A stretch of 5,749 bases of DNA from Deltaproteobacteria bacterium RIFCSPLOWO2_12_FULL_60_16 (lineage in GTDB: Bacteria; Desulfobacterota; Binatia; UBA9968), in contig MGSR01000081.1 in the NCBI GenBank assembly GCA_001798565.1, positions 1 through 5,749 of the forward strand, read 5' to 3'. This document shows, in pieces, positions 5,746-5,749 of this stretch. How positions within the stretch are numbered: position 1 is the stretch's first letter; the number at the start of each line of letters is the position of its first letter. The translations under genes and the position numbers were made by a program. The notes below the pieces were generated by a model that was not told the DNA's origin, did no database searches, and saw nothing but the letters and a program-made list of their open reading frames with translations.

Positions 5746-5749
5746 GTGC

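Overview
The window reads as chromosomal DNA from a high-GC Gram-negative bacterium. The lineage is most likely an uncultured Deltaproteobacteria/Desulfobacterota-, Binatota- or Rokubacteria-like group. This is an inference from gene style: a divergent tripartite-tricarboxylate (TctC/Bug) binding protein of the kind expanded in those groups, a small Lys/Arg-rich protein of a type I recall from Deltaproteobacteria and Acidobacteria, and high GC in most genes. No marker gene fixes the taxon.

Layout. Positions 1-1432 (minus strand) hold a tightly packed three-gene run. It comprises a 55-residue DUF4177-type protein, a MutT/NudG-like Nudix hydrolase and a ten-helix EamA/DMT-type membrane transporter that runs off the left edge a few residues before its expected end. 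Next on the same strand are a stand-alone CheY-like receiver protein (1536-1925) and a NYN-domain putative ribonuclease with a C-terminal OST-HTH/LOTUS domain (2028-2783), each separated by about 100 bp and so possibly transcribed separately. A 59-residue, highly charged small protein (2872-3051, plus strand) diverges from the NYN gene. Facing it is a two-gene minus-strand unit (3144-4435): an FMN-dependent alpha-hydroxy-acid oxidase/dehydrogenase whose stop codon overlaps the start of a 79-residue uncharacterised protein. Divergent from that unit is an exported TctC/Bug-type solute-binding protein (4592-5644, plus). A tRNA-Arg gene with anticodon TCG and an encoded CCA end closes the window (5669-5745, minus).

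How the parts may work together. The periplasmic binding protein and the FMN oxidase share a 156-bp divergent control region, so uptake and oxidation of one 2-hydroxy acid is a reasonable but unproven idea. The Nudix enzyme is a likely house-cleaning nucleotide hydrolase. The NYN-LOTUS protein is probably an RNA-acting enzyme, and its GC content is clearly below that of its neighbours in the lines I counted. I see no insertion sequence, CRISPR array, phage gene, long repeat or gene-free stretch above 300 bp. Overall this is mostly ordinary chromosome with a few small uncharacterised genes; I did not find a clearly new multi-gene system.
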